From an uncultured Oscillospiraceae bacterium (GTDB lineage: Bacteria; Bacillota; Clostridia; Oscillospirales; Ruminococcaceae), in assembly GCA_910577565.1 (NCBI GenBank), contig CAJTNJ010000005.1, positions 1-64,000 of the forward strand: 64,000 bases of DNA, read 5' to 3'. Both the position numbers and the translations under genes were made by a program. Position 1 is the stretch's first letter, and each line of letters starts with the position of its first letter. Below the pieces are notes generated by a model that searched no databases, was not told the origin of the DNA, and saw nothing but the letters and a program-made list of their open reading frames with translations. Below are positions 9,331 to 18,497 of this stretch, piece after piece.

Positions 9331-9888
9331 AGTTAAAACTGGTACCTAAAAAGTACAAACTTATATTACTATAGTTAATTTTTATTAAATGTTCATCTCA
9401 TAAAAATGAAATATCAAGAGCAAAATCAATGAATATATAAGAGCTCTTTAGTTTTATAACCAACAACTATTAAAAGGTATAATTTGAGTTTCTTTTTGCA
9501 CAAACTATTTCCAATTTTGCAGAAAACTTAAATAAAACAGCAAAAAATCAAGTATACATTATGCTGCAAATGTTAGTAAAAAGGCTATTTTCATTTTCAC
9601 AATTTTATTATGCTTAAAGCTCTCTTTTTGGGGACTTTTTTCATTTTTATTGCAAGAATTTTATTATAACATTTGTTATGTAATGTGGGTGAATTGCCGG
9701 CAAAAAAACATTGACAAAACAGCCTTATCATTTTATCATATTATAAATGGGATTTACTTGGGATTTTGTCGTCAAAACAGTTATAGAAAACTTTTTAATT
9801 TTTTATATAAAGAAATTTTAACACATATATATTTAAGATTGCAAGTATTTCAAAACAATAATTGTTTTTATTTAATTAGGAGGATAAA
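9331..9888. other. Divergent gap between fabD and fabH
   Basis: About 560 bases holding the fabH operon promoter (9711-9739) and a leader of roughly 150 bases. The rest is AT-rich with no gene. I looked for a FapR-type operator and found only the weak GGTACC...GTAC arrangement at about 9341-9356. Confidence 0.5.
9711..9739 (+). promoter_or_regulatory. Promoter of the fabH operon
   Basis: TTGACA (9711-9716) and TATCAT (9734-9739) are separated by 17 bp. The fabH start is about 150 bp downstream, leaving a long leader where control could act. Confidence 0.6.
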
Positions 9889-10887
9889 TTGATAGGAATT
9901 AAATTGCTTGGGGCTGGAATGTATTTACCCCCAAAAATTGTTGATAATGAAGATTTTACCAAAATAGTCGATACATCGGATGAATGGATTACAAAAAGAA
10001 CCGGCATTAAACGCCGCCATCTCTCAGAAGGTGAATATACTTGGTCTATGGGCCTAAAAGCCGCAAAAAATGCTATTGAAAATGCAAAAATAAACCCGCT
10101 CGATATAGACATGATAATCGCAACTACCGTTTCGGCAGACTTTGCCTTTCCTTCTGTCTCCAACATAATTCAGGGAAAGCTCGAAGCCAAAAACGCCTTT
10201 GGGATTGACATTTCTTGCGCGTGTGCAGGGTTTGTTTATGGCCTTGATATGGCTTCGCGCTATATTGCCACTAATGATGATGTTAAAACTGTGTTGATTG
10301 TTTCTCCCGAAAACGTAACAAAAACAGTCGACTATTCCGATAGATCCACCTGCGTTTTGTTTGGAGATGGTGCAGGCGCTGTTGTTGTAACGGCGGGAGG
10401 CGAACCGCTATATTCTTATCTAGGTACTGACGGAACGGGCGCAGAGCTTTTATATGCTCACTTATATCCTGCTAGCAATGGGTTTACAGACTCAGAAAAA
10501 GCAAAAGAGAACCAAAAGGCTTTTCCAAATGAAACAGGACGTTATATGTACATGGATGGTCCGGAAGTTTATAAGTTTGCAATTAAAGCTATGCCGGAAG
10601 CAATGGAAAAAGCTTGCAAAAAAGCCGGTATTAAACCTTCAGATCTCGATCTTATAATACCTCATCAGGCAAATATCAGAATAATTGACACTGCTATTAA
10701 AAACCTTGGTGTGGATAAAGAAAAAGTGTATGTAAACATTAAAGAAACAGGCAACATTTCTGCAGCTTGCATACCGGTTTGTCTTAGTCAGCTCATAGAG
10801 CAAGGCAAACTAAAACCCGGTCAAAAGGTTGGCATGGTTGGATTCGGTGCAGGCCTTATTTATGGTGCTGCTGTTTTAACAGTTTAA
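9889..10887 (+). CDS. fabH: 3-oxoacyl-ACP synthase III
   Basis: Starts fatty acid synthesis by condensing acetyl-CoA (or a branched acyl-CoA) with malonyl-ACP. The 332 residues contain the Cys-His-Asn triad: Cys112 in ISCACAGF, His259 in IPHQANIR and Asn289 in ETGNIS. The TTG start lies 5 bp after AGGAGG and gives the normal N-terminus. First gene of fabH-fabG-fabF-accB-fabZ-accC; fabD is divergent upstream, and no fabK or acpP follows it, unlike the usual clostridial order. Confidence 0.95.
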   Translation: MIGIKLLGAGMYLPPKIVDNEDFTKIVDTSDEWITKRTGIKRRHLSEGEYTWSMGLKAAKNAIENAKINPLDIDMIIATTVSADFAFPSVSNIIQGKLEAKNAFGIDISCACAGFVYGLDMASRYIATNDDVKTVLIVSPENVTKTVDYSDRSTCVLFGDGAGAVVVTAGGEPLYSYLGTDGTGAELLYAHLYPASNGFTDSEKAKENQKAFPNETGRYMYMDGPEVYKFAIKAMPEAMEKACKKAGIKPSDLDLIIPHQANIRIIDTAIKNLGVDKEKVYVNIKETGNISAACIPVCLSQLIEQGKLKPGQKVGMVGFGAGLIYGAAVLTV

Positions 10888-10922
10888 TCTACATTTAATA
10901 TATTATATAAAAGGAGTCAGTT

Positions 10923-11672
10923 ATGGGTAATGATAAAACTATAATAGTAACCGGTGCATCGCAAGGACTGGGTGCCGAGATTGCACAAAGGTTAGCAAAA
11001 GACGGTTTTAATATAGCAATAAATTGTTATAGTGATAACGAAGTCAAAAACGGTGGAGACGCTGTGGCAACGAACTGTCGTGAATTTGGCGTAAAGGCTG
11101 AGTGTTTTGTTGCTGATGTTTCAAAGTATGATCAGTGTCAGCAAATGGTTAATGACGTAAAAGAAAAGTTTGGTTCTATAGATGGGCTTGTAAACAATGC
11201 CGGTATAACAAAAGACGGCCTGCTTGTGAGGATGTCCGAAGAGGCGTTTGACGCTGTAACAAATGTTAACTACAAAGGCGTTTTCAACATGACAAAACTT
11301 GTGTCATCTGTTATGATGAGGCAAAAAAGTGGCAGGATTGTTAATGTTTCATCAGTTGCCGGAGTTAATGGCAACGCAGGTCAATTTAACTATTCGGCTT
11401 CAAAAGCAGGAGTCATTGGCATGACAAAAACTGCCGCAAAAGAACTTGGACCCAGAGGAATTTTGGTTAACGCAATAGCTCCCGGGTTTATTGAAACCGA
11501 CATGACAGCAGTGCTTCCAGATGATTTGAAAGAGTCAATTAAAAAGCAGATCTCACTTAAAAGATACGGCAAGCCAAAAGAAGTTGCGGGAGTTGTCAGT
11601 TTCCTTTTTAGCCCCGACTCAAGTTATGTGAGCGGTCAGGTAATTCTTATTGATGGTTGCCTTCTAATGTAA
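10923..11672 (+). CDS. fabG: 3-oxoacyl-ACP reductase
   Basis: NADPH-dependent reduction of 3-oxoacyl-ACP. The 249 residues form a short-chain dehydrogenase: cofactor motif TGASQGLG (10-17), NNAG (91-94), and catalytic Ser144, Tyr157 and Lys161 in the YSASK pattern. The tail SGQVILIDG is family-like. It lies 35 bp after fabH with a GGAG site. The gap to fabF is longer (130 bp) and carries a direct repeat. Confidence 0.95.
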   Translation: MGNDKTIIVTGASQGLGAEIAQRLAKDGFNIAINCYSDNEVKNGGDAVATNCREFGVKAECFVADVSKYDQCQQMVNDVKEKFGSIDGLVNNAGITKDGLLVRMSEEAFDAVTNVNYKGVFNMTKLVSSVMMRQKSGRIVNVSSVAGVNGNAGQFNYSASKAGVIGMTKTAAKELGPRGILVNAIAPGFIETDMTAVLPDDLKESIKKQISLKRYGKPKEVAGVVSFLFSPDSSYVSGQVILIDGCLLM

Positions 11673-11715
11673 TATTTAAAATAAAAGATTTTGCACAATA
11701 TACAATATTCTATAC

Positions 11716-11750
11716 ACAATGTGTAATAATAAGATATAATACAATGTGTA
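11716..11750. repeat. Direct repeat in the fabG-fabF gap
   Basis: The 10-mer ACAATGTGTA occurs at 11716-11725 and again at 11741-11750, start to start 25 bp apart, within a 130-bp gap that interrupts an otherwise tight operon. It could be a regulator site or an RNA processing element; no known motif is matched. Confidence 0.45.
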
Positions 11751-11802
11751 TATTAAGCAATACAAAACAAACCGAAAGAAATTAATTTATTTGGAGGATA
11801 AT

Positions 11803-13038
11803 ATGAAAAAAAGACGTGTTGTTGTCACGGGGATGGGTATTAAAAGTTCTATCGGCAATAGCGTATCTGAGTTTTGGGATAGTTTAAAGTCTGGAAAACA
11901 CGGAATAAAACCTATTACATTTATGGATGCGTCCAAGTTAGATATTTCTCTTGCATCATATGATTATGACTTCGACCCAACTGAGTATTTTGATAAAAAA
12001 GAACTTAGAAGAACAGATAGATTTTGTCAATTAGCTGTTTCATCAGCTAGAGATGCGTTAAAAGAAAATGATCTCTCAAAATACGATCCATATAGAGTTG
12101 GAGTAATATTCAGCAGTGGAATGGGCGGCATGGGAACTATAGAAAGAGAACACATAAAGTGTGTGGAAAATGGTCCAAACAGGGTATCGGTATTTTTTGT
12201 GCCTATGATGATTTCAAATATGGCTGCCGGTATGGTTTCAATAAATACTGGTTTTAAAGGAGATAACATGTCAATAGTCACAGCATGTGCTTCTTCTAAC
12301 CATGCAATTGGCGAGGCCTTCCGTAAAATTAGAGACGGCTATTTGGACGCTTGCGTGGCCGGTGGTTCTGAATCAGGAATTAGTGAATTTACAATTGCCG
12401 GATTTAGGAATATGACAGCGCTTACCAAAAGCACAGATCCCGATCGCGCTTCAATTCCGTTTGACAAGGAAAGAAACGGTTTTGTAATGGCTGAAGGAGC
12501 AGCAACTTTAATTTTAGAAGAACTTGAGTCTGCAAAAGCAAGAGGAGCAAATATTTTGGGTGAAATTGTAGGATATGGTGCAACTGCAGATGCATACCAC
12601 ATAACAAAACCAGATCCTCAAGCCGAAAGCCCGGCAAGGTGTTTCATTAACGCTATAGAAGACGCTGGAATTAATCCCTGCGACATAGACTACATAAATG
12701 CTCATGGAACATCCACTGGGCCTAATGACTATACCGAAACAAAAGCTGTAAAAAAAGTGTTTGAAGAACATGCCTATGAGCTTATGATGTCATCAACTAA
12801 ATCTATGACAGGACATATGCTTGGTGCTGCAGGTGCGGCTGAGGCAATAGCAACAATTCTTGCGCTTAAAAACGGCATAGTCCCACCTACCATCGGGTAT
12901 AAGGTTCCAGATGAAGAGTGTGATCTTGATTATGTTACCGATGGAGCAAGGAAAAAAGATATTAAATATGCCCTTTCAAACTCACTTGGGTTTGGTGGAC
13001 ATAATGCTACAATTTGTTTTAAAAAATATGAGGGTTAA
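11803..13038 (+). CDS. fabF: 3-oxoacyl-ACP synthase II
   Basis: Elongating condensing enzyme of type II fatty acid synthesis. The 411 residues have the Cys-His-His triad: Cys162 in VTACASS, His301 in NAHGTSTG and His338 in GHMLGAAG. The ATG at 11803 is preceded by GGAGG with 6 bp spacing; the upstream in-frame extension of 19 residues is AT-rich and unlike the family. It is followed 11 bp later by accB. Confidence 0.95.
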   Translation: MKKRRVVVTGMGIKSSIGNSVSEFWDSLKSGKHGIKPITFMDASKLDISLASYDYDFDPTEYFDKKELRRTDRFCQLAVSSARDALKENDLSKYDPYRVGVIFSSGMGGMGTIEREHIKCVENGPNRVSVFFVPMMISNMAAGMVSINTGFKGDNMSIVTACASSNHAIGEAFRKIRDGYLDACVAGGSESGISEFTIAGFRNMTALTKSTDPDRASIPFDKERNGFVMAEGAATLILEELESAKARGANILGEIVGYGATADAYHITKPDPQAESPARCFINAIEDAGINPCDIDYINAHGTSTGPNDYTETKAVKKVFEEHAYELMMSSTKSMTGHMLGAAGAAEAIATILALKNGIVPPTIGYKVPDEECDLDYVTDGARKKDIKYALSNSLGFGGHNATICFKKYEG

Positions 13039-13049
13039 GGAGATTTATA

Positions 13050-13496
13050 ATGCGTGATTTCAAGTTTAAAACCGATACGATAGATTATCTTTTGGATCGT
13101 GTCAAAAGTTCTGGTGTGTCGAGGTTGAGGGTTGCCTGTGAGGAATTTGAAATTGAGATAGAGGCGAATCCTGCTCCAGTGATTGCGGCTGCAAACGCTG
13201 TGCAAACTCCGCAAGTCGTTGAGAATGTATTGATTGACGCTGAAAAATCTGAAGATATTGGTGGAAATGTAATGAAATCACCTATTGTGGGGACATTTTA
13301 CGATTCACCTTCTCCTGAAAAGCCGCCCTTTGTAGAGGTTGGTCAGCATGTAAAAAAAGGCGACATAGTTTATATAATTGAATCTATGAAGCTTATGAAC
13401 GAAGTAAAAAGCGATTTTTCTGGAACTGTCACAAAGGTGCTTGTAAAATCCGGTGAAAGCGTTGAATATGGTCAACCGATAATGGTCATTGAATAA
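13050..13496 (+). CDS. accB: Biotin carboxyl carrier protein of acetyl-CoA carboxylase
   Basis: Carries biotin between the carboxylase (AccC) and carboxyltransferase (AccA-AccD) parts. The 148 residues have a short N-terminal helix region, an Ala/Pro linker (about 40-60), and a biotinyl domain (about 75-148) with Lys114 in ESMKLMNEV as the biotinylation site. Normal length. It sits between fabF and fabZ. Confidence 0.95.
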   Translation: MRDFKFKTDTIDYLLDRVKSSGVSRLRVACEEFEIEIEANPAPVIAAANAVQTPQVVENVLIDAEKSEDIGGNVMKSPIVGTFYDSPSPEKPPFVEVGQHVKKGDIVYIIESMKLMNEVKSDFSGTVTKVLVKSGESVEYGQPIMVIE

Positions 13497-13531
13497 TCGA
13501 AGATATTTTAAAAAGAGAAAGGTATTTTGCT

Positions 13532-13963
13532 ATGTCTATAATGAATCTTGAACAAATTGAAGCAATCATACCACACCGCGATCCGTTTTTGTTGATTGAT
13601 GAAGTGGTAGAGCTTGAACCGGGTAAAAAGGTTGTGGCAAAAAAGCATTTAAAAGAAGATGAGTTTTGGTTTAAAGGTCATTTCCCGGGACATCCTGTGC
13701 AGCCGGGTGTTTTGACAATTGAGATGCTTGCTCAAGCAGGTGCAGTTTGCATATTGTCTATGCCCGAACATAAAGGTAAACTTGCATTTTTTGGCGGCAT
13801 TGATAAAGCAAGATTTAAAAGGCAAGTGATGCCAGGAGAAACTTTAACGTTGTCGGTTGAGATAATCAAAATTAAAGGGCCGATCGGAGTTGGAAAAGCA
13901 TTGGCAACTGTAGATGGTGAAAAGGCAGTCTCTGCTGAGATAATGTTTGCTCTTGGTAAATAG
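13532..13963 (+). CDS. fabZ: 3-hydroxyacyl-ACP dehydratase
   Basis: Removes water from 3-hydroxyacyl-ACP to give trans-2-enoyl-ACP. The 143-residue hot-dog fold shows HRDPFLLIDEV (15-25) and the catalytic His50 and Glu64 in FKGHFPGHPVQPGVLTIEM. A GAGAAAGG lies 9 bp before the ATG. The next enzyme of the cycle, an enoyl-ACP reductase, is not encoded in this cluster. Confidence 0.95.
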   Translation: MSIMNLEQIEAIIPHRDPFLLIDEVVELEPGKKVVAKKHLKEDEFWFKGHFPGHPVQPGVLTIEMLAQAGAVCILSMPEHKGKLAFFGGIDKARFKRQVMPGETLTLSVEIIKIKGPIGVGKALATVDGEKAVSAEIMFALGK

Positions 13964-13993
13964 TGAAAACCCGAACTAAAGGAGTAGAAATAA

Positions 13994-15334
13994 ATGTTCG
14001 ATAAAGTATTAATAGCAAACCGAGGCGAGATTGCCGTCAGGGTTATTCATGCATGCAGAGAGCTTGGCATTCCAACAGTTGCCGTCTATTCGGAGGCGGA
14101 CAAAAGGTCGTTGCACGCTCAAATTGCAGATGAGGCGGTTTGCATTGGACCCGCTTTGATAAAGGATAGCTATTTGAACATACAATCGATACTTGCAGCG
14201 TGTGAAGTTACAGGGGCAGATGCTATTCATCCTGGGTTTGGTTTTTTATCCGAGAATAGTGGTTTTGCTAAAATGTGTAATGTTTGTGGTGTTAAATTTA
14301 TAGGTCCATCTCCTGAAGCTATGGACAAGATGGGAGATAAGGCCAACGCAAAAAAGACTATGAAAGATGCCGGAGTGCCTGTAGTTCCCGGCTCTGACGG
14401 CATAATAAACGATGTACAAAAAGCCTTAGAGATAGCAAATGATATTGGATATCCTGTCATGATAAAAGCAACAGCTGGCGGAGGCGGAAAGGGAATTCGC
14501 AAAGTTGATTCATCTGATGAGCTTGAAGCTGCCATTATTGCTGCCCAAACAGAGGCTAAATCCTTTTTTGGCAACGAAGGAATATATATTGAAAAGTTCA
14601 TAGAAAATCCAAGGCATGTTGAGATACAACTCCTTGCGGATGAACATGGAAATGTTGTACACCTGGGAGAGCGGGATTGTTCCATGCAAAGACGCAATCA
14701 AAAAGTTATTGAAGAGACACCAAGTCCTGCAATTGACGTTGAACTAAGAGAAAAGATGGGAAATGCTGCTGTTGCGGCTGCCAAGGCTTGTGGATATTCT
14801 AATGCCGGCACGGTTGAGTTTTTGCTGGCCGAAGATGGAAATTTTTATTTTATGGAAATGAACACTCGCATACAAGTCGAACACGGGATTACCGAACTTG
14901 TAACAGGGGTGGATATTGTAAAAAATCAAATTAAAATTGCAAGTGGCGAAAAGTTAGAACTTTCACAAAAAGATATCAAATTTTGTGGGCATGCAATAGA
15001 GTGTAGAATCAATGCAGAAGTGCCTGAAAAAGGGTTTTGTCCTAGCCCGGGCAGAATAAATGAGCTATATGTGCCCTGTGGAAACGGAATAAGGGTTGAT
15101 AGTTCGGTATACTCTGGTTATACGATCACGCCTTTTTATGACAGTATGATTGCAAAAGTTATGGCATATGCGCCAACAAGAAGTGAGGCAATTGCAAAGA
15201 TGCGTTGGGCACTTGCAGAATTTATAGTTAATGGAATAGAAACAAATATTGATTTTCAGCTGTCGATTCTTAGAAATGAGTCTTTTAAAGACGGTAACAT
15301 TGACATAGGTTTTTTGTCGCGACTTGGTTATTGA
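13994..15334 (+). CDS. accC: Biotin carboxylase subunit of acetyl-CoA carboxylase
   Basis: ATP-dependent carboxylation of AccB biotin. The 446 residues are full length: N-terminal IANRGEIAVR (8-17), ATP-grasp glycine loop KATAGGGGKGIR, EKFIENPRHVEIQ and the metal site MEMNTRIQVEHGITE. A Rossmann-like N-terminal domain, ATP-grasp and C-terminal carboxylase domains follow in order. It is followed by an unusual 399-bp gap before accD. Confidence 0.96.
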   Translation: MFDKVLIANRGEIAVRVIHACRELGIPTVAVYSEADKRSLHAQIADEAVCIGPALIKDSYLNIQSILAACEVTGADAIHPGFGFLSENSGFAKMCNVCGVKFIGPSPEAMDKMGDKANAKKTMKDAGVPVVPGSDGIINDVQKALEIANDIGYPVMIKATAGGGGKGIRKVDSSDELEAAIIAAQTEAKSFFGNEGIYIEKFIENPRHVEIQLLADEHGNVVHLGERDCSMQRRNQKVIEETPSPAIDVELREKMGNAAVAAAKACGYSNAGTVEFLLAEDGNFYFMEMNTRIQVEHGITELVTGVDIVKNQIKIASGEKLELSQKDIKFCGHAIECRINAEVPEKGFCPSPGRINELYVPCGNGIRVDSSVYSGYTITPFYDSMIAKVMAYAPTRSEAIAKMRWALAEFIVNGIETNIDFQLSILRNESFKDGNIDIGFLSRLGY

Positions 15335-15733
15335 TTAATGGAAAAAAATAAAGTTTAAAGTGTAGAGAATATTGCTTTGTATGTTGAATATGATGATGGA
15401 TTTAATATTAAAAAGCTAAAAATAATAAAGGAATTTTGTCAAAAATAAATATTGATTTTAAGAGTTGTTTCCTGTTAATAATCATAAAAAATTTCAATAA
15501 AATATGTTTTTAAAATTGGTTTCTTGATTGTTCAAATTAGATTATTGACTATGTTGGTTAGTTATGTTATAGTCTTATTATTATCCGAATTTTTAAAATA
15601 TTCATATAATTATATTATGAGATAAATATGCTTAAAAATTAGTAAAAATTATAAACACCATAACAATGCAACTTAATATATATAATGTAAATAATTTCTA
15701 TGTAAAGTTTAAGCAAAGGCAGGTGAAGACAAA
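15335..15733. other. Gap between accC and accD
   Basis: 399 AT-rich bases split the fab/acc operon. They hold a consensus-like promoter (15545-15573) but no gene; accD-accA-acpP therefore probably forms a second transcription unit. Confidence 0.55.
15545..15573 (+). promoter_or_regulatory. Internal promoter for accD-accA-acpP
   Basis: TTGACT (15545-15550) and TATAGT (15568-15573) are spaced by exactly 17 bp. accD starts about 160 bp downstream behind AGGCAGGTG. Confidence 0.65.
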
Positions 15734-16612
15734 ATGATGGAAGATTTGTTTAAAGTAGTTAAATCTCGAGTAAAGATTGACAACAATAGTCCAAAAAAGC
15801 GTAAAGTAAACATACCTTCAGATTTATTATTTAAATGTCCCAGATGTCAAACAACTATTTTCAAAGACGAGTTTGAGCTCGCTGGACGCATTTGTACAAA
15901 TTGTGGATATCATGCGCGCTTGACTGCATTGCAAAGACTTGAAATAACTGCCGATAAAAGTACCTTTGTTGAATATGACAAAGGTATGACAAGTGTTAAT
16001 CCAATAGATTTTCCCGACTATAGCGAGAAAGTGCGATCCCTCAGTGAAAATACTGGTCTTAATGAAGCTATCATTACGGGAGAGTGTGAGATAAGAGGTG
16101 AACGCTGTATAATAGGTGTAATGGACTCACACTTTATGATGGCGTCTATGGGATCGGTAGTAGGTGAAAAAATTACCCGCGCATTTGAAAAAGCAACAAA
16201 GAAAAAATTGCCTGTTATTTTGTTTACAGCTAGTGGTGGTGCAAGAATGCAAGAGGGCATAGTATCTCTTATGCAGATGGCAAAAACTTCAGGCGCTGTT
16301 GCACTGCACGGAGAAGCCGGTCTTTTTTATTGTACCGTGCTCACCGATCCAACAACAGGTGGCGTTACGGCATCATTTGCTTCACTTGGAGATATCATAA
16401 TTGCCGAGCCAAAAGTTTTAGTTGGTTTTGCCGGCAGAAGGGTTATAGAGGGAACAATTAAGCAGAGACTGCCAGATGAGTTCCAATCAGCTGAGTTTTT
16501 GCAGGAGCATGGGTTTGTTGATATGATAGTAAAGAGAAACAGAATGCGACATGTTTTATATCGTCTGCTTAGATTTCACAACAAGGAGGCAGTAACAACA
16601 TGGCAAATTTGA
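15734..16612 (+). CDS. accD: Acetyl-CoA carboxylase carboxyltransferase beta subunit
   Basis: With AccA, transfers the carboxyl group from biotin to acetyl-CoA to give malonyl-CoA. The 292 residues have an N-terminal four-cysteine zinc finger (Cys35, Cys38, Cys54, Cys57) and a crotonase-like carboxyltransferase domain with FTASGGARMQEG and DPTTGGVTASFASLGD. The chain begins MM; the second ATG is equally possible. Its 3' end overlaps accA by 13 bp, which suggests coupled synthesis of the two subunits. Confidence 0.95.
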   Translation: MMEDLFKVVKSRVKIDNNSPKKRKVNIPSDLLFKCPRCQTTIFKDEFELAGRICTNCGYHARLTALQRLEITADKSTFVEYDKGMTSVNPIDFPDYSEKVRSLSENTGLNEAIITGECEIRGERCIIGVMDSHFMMASMGSVVGEKITRAFEKATKKKLPVILFTASGGARMQEGIVSLMQMAKTSGAVALHGEAGLFYCTVLTDPTTGGVTASFASLGDIIIAEPKVLVGFAGRRVIEGTIKQRLPDEFQSAEFLQEHGFVDMIVKRNRMRHVLYRLLRFHNKEAVTTWQI

Positions 16613-17403
16613 CTGCGTGGGATCGCCTTCAAATTATACACAATGCAAAAAGGCCAAACTCATTTGATTATATATCAAAAGTGTTTGAGCATTACTATGA
16701 AATGCATGGTGATAGATTATATAGTGATGATAGCGCTATAACTGCTGGAATTGCTACTTTTCAAAAACTACCTGTAACTGTTATTGCAACCGTTAGAGGC
16801 AAAAATATTGAGCAAAACAAAAATGCTAATTTTGCTATGGCTCACCCGGAGGGGTACAGAAAAGCTCTTAGGCTTGCAAAACAAGCTGAAAAGTTTAAGC
16901 GGCCTGTTATATGTTTAATAGACACTCCTGGAGCATATTGTGGTGTTCAAGCGGAAGAAAGAGGTCAAGGAGAAGCAATTGCTAAAAATTTGATGGAGTT
17001 TATGAGGCTTAAAACACCTATTATATCAATAATTACCGGCGAAGGCGGAAGTGGCGGTGCACTTGGTCTTGGAGTATGTGATGAACTTGCCATGCTTGAG
17101 AATTCAGTATATTCCGTTATATCTCCAAGAGGAGCGGCAAATATCTTATGGCGTGACCCTGCCATGGAAAAAAAAGCTGCAAATATTATGAAAATAACCG
17201 CAGAAGATCTTATAGAACTTGGTGTCGCAGATAAGATAATTCAAGAACCCACAGGTGGTGCCCATAATGACTTGAATATGGTTTGTGAAAATATAGTGGA
17301 GTATCTGTTTGAGGCGCTTAAAAGAAATTGTAAAAAAGATCTTGCAAACTTGCTTGAAAACCGCTATAATAAATTCAGAAAAATAGGAATGTTTTTAGAA
17401 TAA
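16600..17403 (+). CDS. accA: Acetyl-CoA carboxylase carboxyltransferase alpha subunit
   Basis: Partner of AccD in the carboxyltransferase. The 267 residues are somewhat short relative to the E. coli protein because the N-terminal helical extension is reduced, as in many Clostridia. Conserved segments include RPNSFDYI, MAHPEGYRKALRL, LIDTPGAYCG and GEGGSGGALGLG. It is read from an AAGGAGG inside accD. A small hairpin and 93 bp separate it from acpP. Confidence 0.95.
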   Translation: MANLTAWDRLQIIHNAKRPNSFDYISKVFEHYYEMHGDRLYSDDSAITAGIATFQKLPVTVIATVRGKNIEQNKNANFAMAHPEGYRKALRLAKQAEKFKRPVICLIDTPGAYCGVQAEERGQGEAIAKNLMEFMRLKTPIISIITGEGGSGGALGLGVCDELAMLENSVYSVISPRGAANILWRDPAMEKKAANIMKITAEDLIELGVADKIIQEPTGGAHNDLNMVCENIVEYLFEALKRNCKKDLANLLENRYNKFRKIGMFLE

Positions 17404-17423
17404 TTTTTAAATTGGGTTATAAT

Positions 17424-17440
17424 TGCGAAAAAATTTCGCA
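17424..17440 (+). other. Hairpin between accA and acpP
   Basis: TGCGAAA (17424-17430) and TTTCGCA (17434-17440) form a perfect 7-bp stem with a 3-base loop. No T run follows directly, so this is more like a processing or stabilising hairpin than a terminator. ACP is needed in excess over AccA, which fits such a site. Confidence 0.45.
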
Positions 17441-17496
17441 TTATACATATATATATAAACATATAATTTATGTGTATTTTACAGGAGGAGACAAAT

Positions 17497-17724
17497 ATGA
17501 TATTTGATGAAGTAGTCGATATTTTAGTCGATCAATTGGATGTTGAAAAGGATAAAATAACTATGGAATCTTCCATCATTGAAAATCTTGGAGCAGATTC
17601 TTTGGATGTGGTTGATCTTGTTATGTCTTTAGAAGAAGAATTTGGTATAGAAATACCGGATGATCAGATTGAAAATATGAAAACTGTTGGAGATATTGTT
17701 AAATATATCGAAGAAAAAAACTAA
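17497..17724 (+). CDS. acpP: Acyl carrier protein
   Basis: Carries acyl chains on a phosphopantetheine arm attached to the Ser of GADSLDVVDL (about residue 36). The 75 residues are acidic and full length. The ATG at 17497 lies 8 bp after AGGAGG; the upstream frame extension is rejected. In related genomes acpP follows fabH, whereas here it closes the cluster. A strong terminator follows. Confidence 0.95.
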   Translation: MIFDEVVDILVDQLDVEKDKITMESSIIENLGADSLDVVDLVMSLEEEFGIEIPDDQIENMKTVGDIVKYIEEKN

Positions 17725-17744
17725 GTTTTAAATCAGTCTGTTTT

Positions 17745-17786
17745 ATAGAAGTCATCAAGTTTATGATGGCTTCTATTTGTTTTTTG
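17745..17786 (+). terminator. Terminator after acpP
   Basis: Arms ATAGAAGTCATCA (17745-17757) and TGATGGCTTCTAT (17764-17776) pair along their length with one G-T wobble, followed by a T-rich tail. Confidence 0.85.
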
Positions 17787-18497
17787 TATATAAAATCTCT
17801 GGTTGTACCTAAATTTTAAAAATTTAACGATATTATGATAAAAAATTTTTTGATGTTAAATAAGATAGCAACCAACAATATGGAGCTACGAGTGGCATAT
17901 AGTGTTTGTGTAAAAATATAATGTATCAGATATAATAATATTAAATTTTAATACATGAAATAAATGGGATTTTAAAGTATATATGCGGCAATAGAAACCT
18001 TTGCTATAAAGATATATTATATATGGATATAGATAAGAAGAATGCCAAATAATATATCCAAAATTAGTTAAATATTGTTAATTTAGATTAAAAAATATAA
18101 TGGTCCGTTTAATGTGAATTGTAAATTATATATGAGCTTTTAAATGTTGTTAATATCATAGCATTTTTTATATTATATTTATCAAAATATAAATTAAGAT
18201 TTTATGTTTTAAATTATAGCGACAAAAAAGAAAAAATTTAAATATAATAAAATGCGTAAAAAACAAGATTTAGTAAAATTATGGAGGCCTAAACTAGGTT
18301 TCATTATATTTTCCAATTAGCAATATGCGGTAAATTGTCATAAAAGTCCAAATATATTTAGCATTGTTCTCATTTTTCGTCATAACTATAATATATTTGA
18401 GCAAATTGATATATCAACAAATGAATTTTGTCAAGAATTTCATTTTATATTTCGTTTAAATTTTCTATAGTTAGCATTTACAAAAACACAATAGTTT
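17787..18497. other. AT-rich gap, nothing recognised
   Basis: About 710 bases between acpP and the membrane protein gene on the other strand. I see no protein-like frame, RNA gene or transposase remnant. Confidence 0.45.

Noticed and set aside
9339..9358. FapR-type operator near fabD
   Set aside because: GGTACC and GTAC occur but the spacing and flanks do not match the known FapR palindrome.
9650..9892. 80-codon plus-strand frame before fabH
   Set aside because: It covers the fabH promoter and leader, has no ribosome binding site and has AT-driven composition.
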